Assembly: GCA_903837025.1 (NCBI GenBank)
Contig: CAILTC010000564.1
Span: 1 to 8,443, forward strand
Source: an uncultured Bacteroidota bacterium
GTDB taxonomy: Bacteria > Bacteroidota > Bacteroidia > Flavobacteriales > Flavobacteriaceae
Length of the DNA: 8,443 nt
Direction of reading: 5' to 3'
The translations under genes and the position numbers were made by a program. The stretch's first letter is position 1; every line of letters starts with the position of its first letter. Positions 6,787-8,443 of the stretch are shown piece after piece. Under the pieces are notes generated by a model. It did no database searches and was not told where the DNA came from. It saw only the letters and a program-made list of their open reading frames with translations.

Positions 6787-6861
6787 CCACCCTTCCAAAG
6801 TGGGGAAGTTGTTCGCATTCCCCTCCTTTGGACGGGTGTCTAAAGGCGGGGTGGCTTTTTT
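6787..6861 (+). terminator. long GC-rich hairpin with T-run, probable terminator after the PBP gene
   Basis: Three arm blocks pair in order: CACCC (6788-6792) with GGGTG (6834-6838), CCAAAG (6795-6800) with CTTTGG (6826-6831), and GGGGAA (6802-6807) with TTCCCC (6818-6823), around a 10-nt loop. A second GGGTGG (6849-6854) can compete for the left arm and is followed by C and six Ts (6856-6861), the classical end of an intrinsic terminator. The sequence is far more GC-rich than its surroundings and resembles a CCCCTCC-rich repeat that I recall from Flavobacterium intergenic regions. The rest of the gap, 6862-6948, shows nothing I can name, including no convincing promoter for scoA. Confidence 0.6.
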
Positions 6862-6948
6862 CATTATAGAATTAAATTGGTGTAAAAACTGAACCTCATC
6901 AGTGAAACGTATTCAAGACCAGAACGATGAATTAATTAGTACCTAATT

Positions 6949-7647
6949 ATGATCAACAAAAAAGTAAACAGCGTACAAGAAGCACTCCAAGGAATCGAAA
7001 ACGGAATGACCCTCATGCTTGGCGGTTTCGGATTGTGTGGCATTCCCGAAAACTCCATTGCCGAACTCGTAAAAAAAGAAACCAACAATCTCACCTGTAT
7101 TTCTAACAATGCCGGTGTCGATGATTTTGGACTTGGATTACTTTTACAAAAGAAACAAATCAAAAAAATGATCTCTTCCTATGTGGGAGAAAATGCCGAA
7201 TTCGAACGCCAAATGCTTTCTGGCGAACTCGATGTAGAGCTTATTCCACAAGGAACTCTAGCCGAAAGATGTCGGGCAGCCCAAGCCGGAATTCCCGCTT
7301 TTTTTACACCGGCAGGTTTTGGCACCGAAGTCGCCATTGGAAAAGAAACTCGAGAATTCAACGGAAAAATGCACATTATGGAATTGGCTTTCAAAGCCGA
7401 TTTTTCAATTGTAAAAGCTTGGAAAGGCGACACCGCCGGAAACCTCATCTTCAAAGGAACTGCTCGAAACTTCAACCCTTCTATGGCTGGTGCTGCAAAA
7501 ATCACCATCGCCGAAGTCGAAGAATTAGTAGAAGCCGGAACCCTCGATCCAAATCAAATTCACATTCCCGGAATATTCGTGCAACGCATTTTTAAAGGCG
7601 AGAAATACGAAAAGAGAATTGAGCAGAGAACGGTGAGGAAAAAATAG
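6949..7647 (+). CDS. scoA: succinyl-CoA:3-ketoacid CoA-transferase, subunit A
   Basis: A 232-residue alpha subunit of a family I CoA-transferase, which moves CoA from succinyl-CoA to acetoacetate or a similar 3-oxoacid in the cytosol during ketone-body, short-chain acid or amino-acid breakdown. The CoA-transferase signature 1 is visible as [12 protein letters not shown] (23-34). Typical subunit A segments follow: [39 protein letters not shown] and [13 protein letters not shown]. The length is close to that of Bacillus ScoA. Subunit B follows 138 nt later. The best alternative is an acetate or butyrate CoA-transferase (AtoD type), since substrate cannot be told from sequence alone, though the overall pattern favours SCOT. 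The start ATG directly precedes the conserved N-terminus; no Shine-Dalgarno sequence is visible. Confidence 0.92.
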   Translation: MINKKVNSVQEALQGIENGMTLMLGGFGLCGIPENSIAELVKKETNNLTCISNNAGVDDFGLGLLLQKKQIKKMISSYVGENAEFERQMLSGELDVELIPQGTLAERCRAAQAGIPAFFTPAGFGTEVAIGKETREFNGKMHIMELAFKADFSIVKAWKGDTAGNLIFKGTARNFNPSMAGAAKITIAEVEELVEAGTLDPNQIHIPGIFVQRIFKGEKYEKRIEQRTVRKK

Positions 7648-7769
7648 TGTTCAGTATTCAGTTACAGTGTTCAGTTCAAAAAAACTTAAATGACCTTAAA
7701 TTCCTTATATGATTCTTAGAAAAGTGTTTAATGTTCGATTCTAAAAGAAAACTTATATGACTTATATGG
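7646..7769. repeat. short-unit repeats filling the scoA-scoB gap
   Basis: Two kinds of short repeat lie here. AGTGTTCAGT occurs at 7646-7655 and 7666-7675, with a further ATTCAGT between them (7656-7662), so TTCAGT recurs three times. A 9-nt unit then occurs five times: CTTAAATGA (7685-7693), CTTAAATTC (7695-7703), CTTATATGA (7704-7712 and 7752-7760) and CTTATATGG (7761-7769). The first repeat overlaps the scoA stop codon. No hairpin or clear promoter is visible. Both motifs resemble sequences I recall from other Flavobacterium intergenic regions. Confidence 0.65.
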
Positions 7770-7785
7770 TTCAAAAAAGAAAATT

Positions 7786-8442
7786 ATGCTAACAAAAGAA
7801 GATATCGCAAAAAGAATCGCCAAAGAAGTTCAAAATAATTATTTTGTAAACCTCGGAATTGGCATTCCGACTTTGGTAGCCAATTATATTCCCGAAGGAA
7901 TCGACGTAGAGTTTCAAAGCGAAAACGGTGTTCTAGGAATGGGACCTTTCCCTTTCGAAGGAGAAGAAGACGCCGACATAATCAATGCCGGAAAACAAAC
8001 CATTACCACCTTAAAAGGCGCGTCCTTCTTTGACTCGGCGATGAGTTTCGGAATGATACGTGGGCAACATGTCGATTTAACGATTCTTGGTGCTATGGAA
8101 GTTTCCGAAAATGGCGATATTGCCAATTGGAAAATCCCAGGAAAAATGGTCAAAGGAATGGGCGGCGCCATGGATTTGGTCGCTTCTGCAGAAAACATAA
8201 TCGTGGCCATGATGCACGTCAACAAAGCGGGAGAAAGTAAAATTCTGAAAAAATGTTCGTTGCCATTGACGGGCGTTGGTTGTGTAAAAAAAGTAGTAAC
8301 GGAATTAGCGGTTCTCGAAGTAACTCCAAACGGCTTCAAACTATTAGAACGCGCACCAGGTGTTTCCGTAGAACACATCATCGCTTCCACCGAAGCTAAT
8401 TTAATTATCCAAGGCGAAATTCCGGAAATGGTGATTGATTAA
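7786..8442 (+). CDS. scoB: succinyl-CoA:3-ketoacid CoA-transferase, subunit B
   Basis: A 218-residue beta subunit that pairs with the scoA product and carries the active site. E46 in FQSENGVLGMGP (43-54) is the glutamate expected to form the covalent glutamyl-CoA thioester, and the preceding NLGIGIPTLVANYIP (22-36) is the usual nucleotide-side loop. Later segments typical of the family are IINAGKQTIT, MSFGMIRGQHVDLTILGAME, NWKIPGKMVKGMGGAMDL and LPLTGVGCVKKVVTELAV. The gene is complete, with its TAA one base before the window ends, and its length is normal. The order A then B matches the domain order of fused mitochondrial SCOT. The 138-nt gap to scoA is wider than usual for such pairs, so subunit B may have its own translation initiation context or a promoter I could not identify. 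Confidence 0.93.
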   Translation: MLTKEDIAKRIAKEVQNNYFVNLGIGIPTLVANYIPEGIDVEFQSENGVLGMGPFPFEGEEDADIINAGKQTITTLKGASFFDSAMSFGMIRGQHVDLTILGAMEVSENGDIANWKIPGKMVKGMGGAMDLVASAENIIVAMMHVNKAGESKILKKCSLPLTGVGCVKKVVTELAVLEVTPNGFKLLERAPGVSVEHIIASTEANLIIQGEIPEMVID

Positions 8443-8443
8443 A

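Noticed and set aside
6535..6864. Minus-strand open frame of 109 codons after the PBP gene
   Set aside because: It spans the end of the PBP gene and the two palindromic structures, and its product has no recognisable domain; it is most likely repeat DNA read as protein.
6862..6948. Promoter or riboswitch ahead of scoA
   Set aside because: No TTG and TAnnTTTG pair occurs at acceptable spacing, and no riboswitch-like architecture was recognisable.
7179..8390. Open frames on the minus strand and in the second plus frame inside scoA and scoB
   Set aside because: scoA and scoB show full-length family motifs in their own frames; the others carry no motifs.

Overview
The window looks like chromosomal DNA of a gliding member of the Flavobacteriaceae, most likely Flavobacterium or a close relative. 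It is AT-rich and lacks strong Shine-Dalgarno sequences. One promoter fits the Bacteroidetes pattern (TTG, then TAnnTTT). It carries a homologue of the gliding lipoprotein GldH, and its gaps hold palindromic and short-unit repeats of a kind I associate with Flavobacterium genomes. All confident genes are on the + strand.

Layout. (1) 1-2356 is a U32/RNA-hydroxylation block. It opens with the last 47 codons of a U32-family protein, followed by a small HUH (Y1) transposase of the IS200/RAYT type. Next comes a palindrome-rich stretch (635-861) built from two diverged copies of a 107-bp unit, each laid out like a REPIN (two REP-like palindromes in opposite orientation). A complete second U32 gene (885-2126) follows, and its stop codon overlaps the start of a one-cluster ferredoxin gene. 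A strong intrinsic terminator closes the block. (2) 2454-6650 is a likely operon with its own promoter: a RicT/PSP1-family iron-sulfur protein, GldH (overlapping ricT by 17 nt) and a bifunctional class A penicillin-binding protein. (3) 6651-6948 is non-coding and holds two separate inverted-repeat structures, the second probably acting as a terminator. (4) 6949-8442 encodes the two subunits of a succinyl-CoA:3-ketoacid CoA-transferase, separated by a 138-nt gap filled with short repeats.

How the genes relate. U32 proteins such as TrhP and RlhA hydroxylate RNA and need iron-sulfur chemistry, so the ferredoxin is plausibly the redox partner of the adjacent U32 protein. The ricT-gldH-PBP operon puts a putative RNA-processing regulator together with two cell-envelope functions. 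The CoA-transferase pair belongs to ketone-body, short-chain acid or amino-acid catabolism and is unrelated to the rest.

Most unusual is the transposase plus REPIN-like array lying between two U32 paralogues. It looks like a RAYT/REP system in a Bacteroidetes genome, with base-pair covariation between palindromes. I did not find a clear new defence or metabolic system. The other genes are ordinary for the group.
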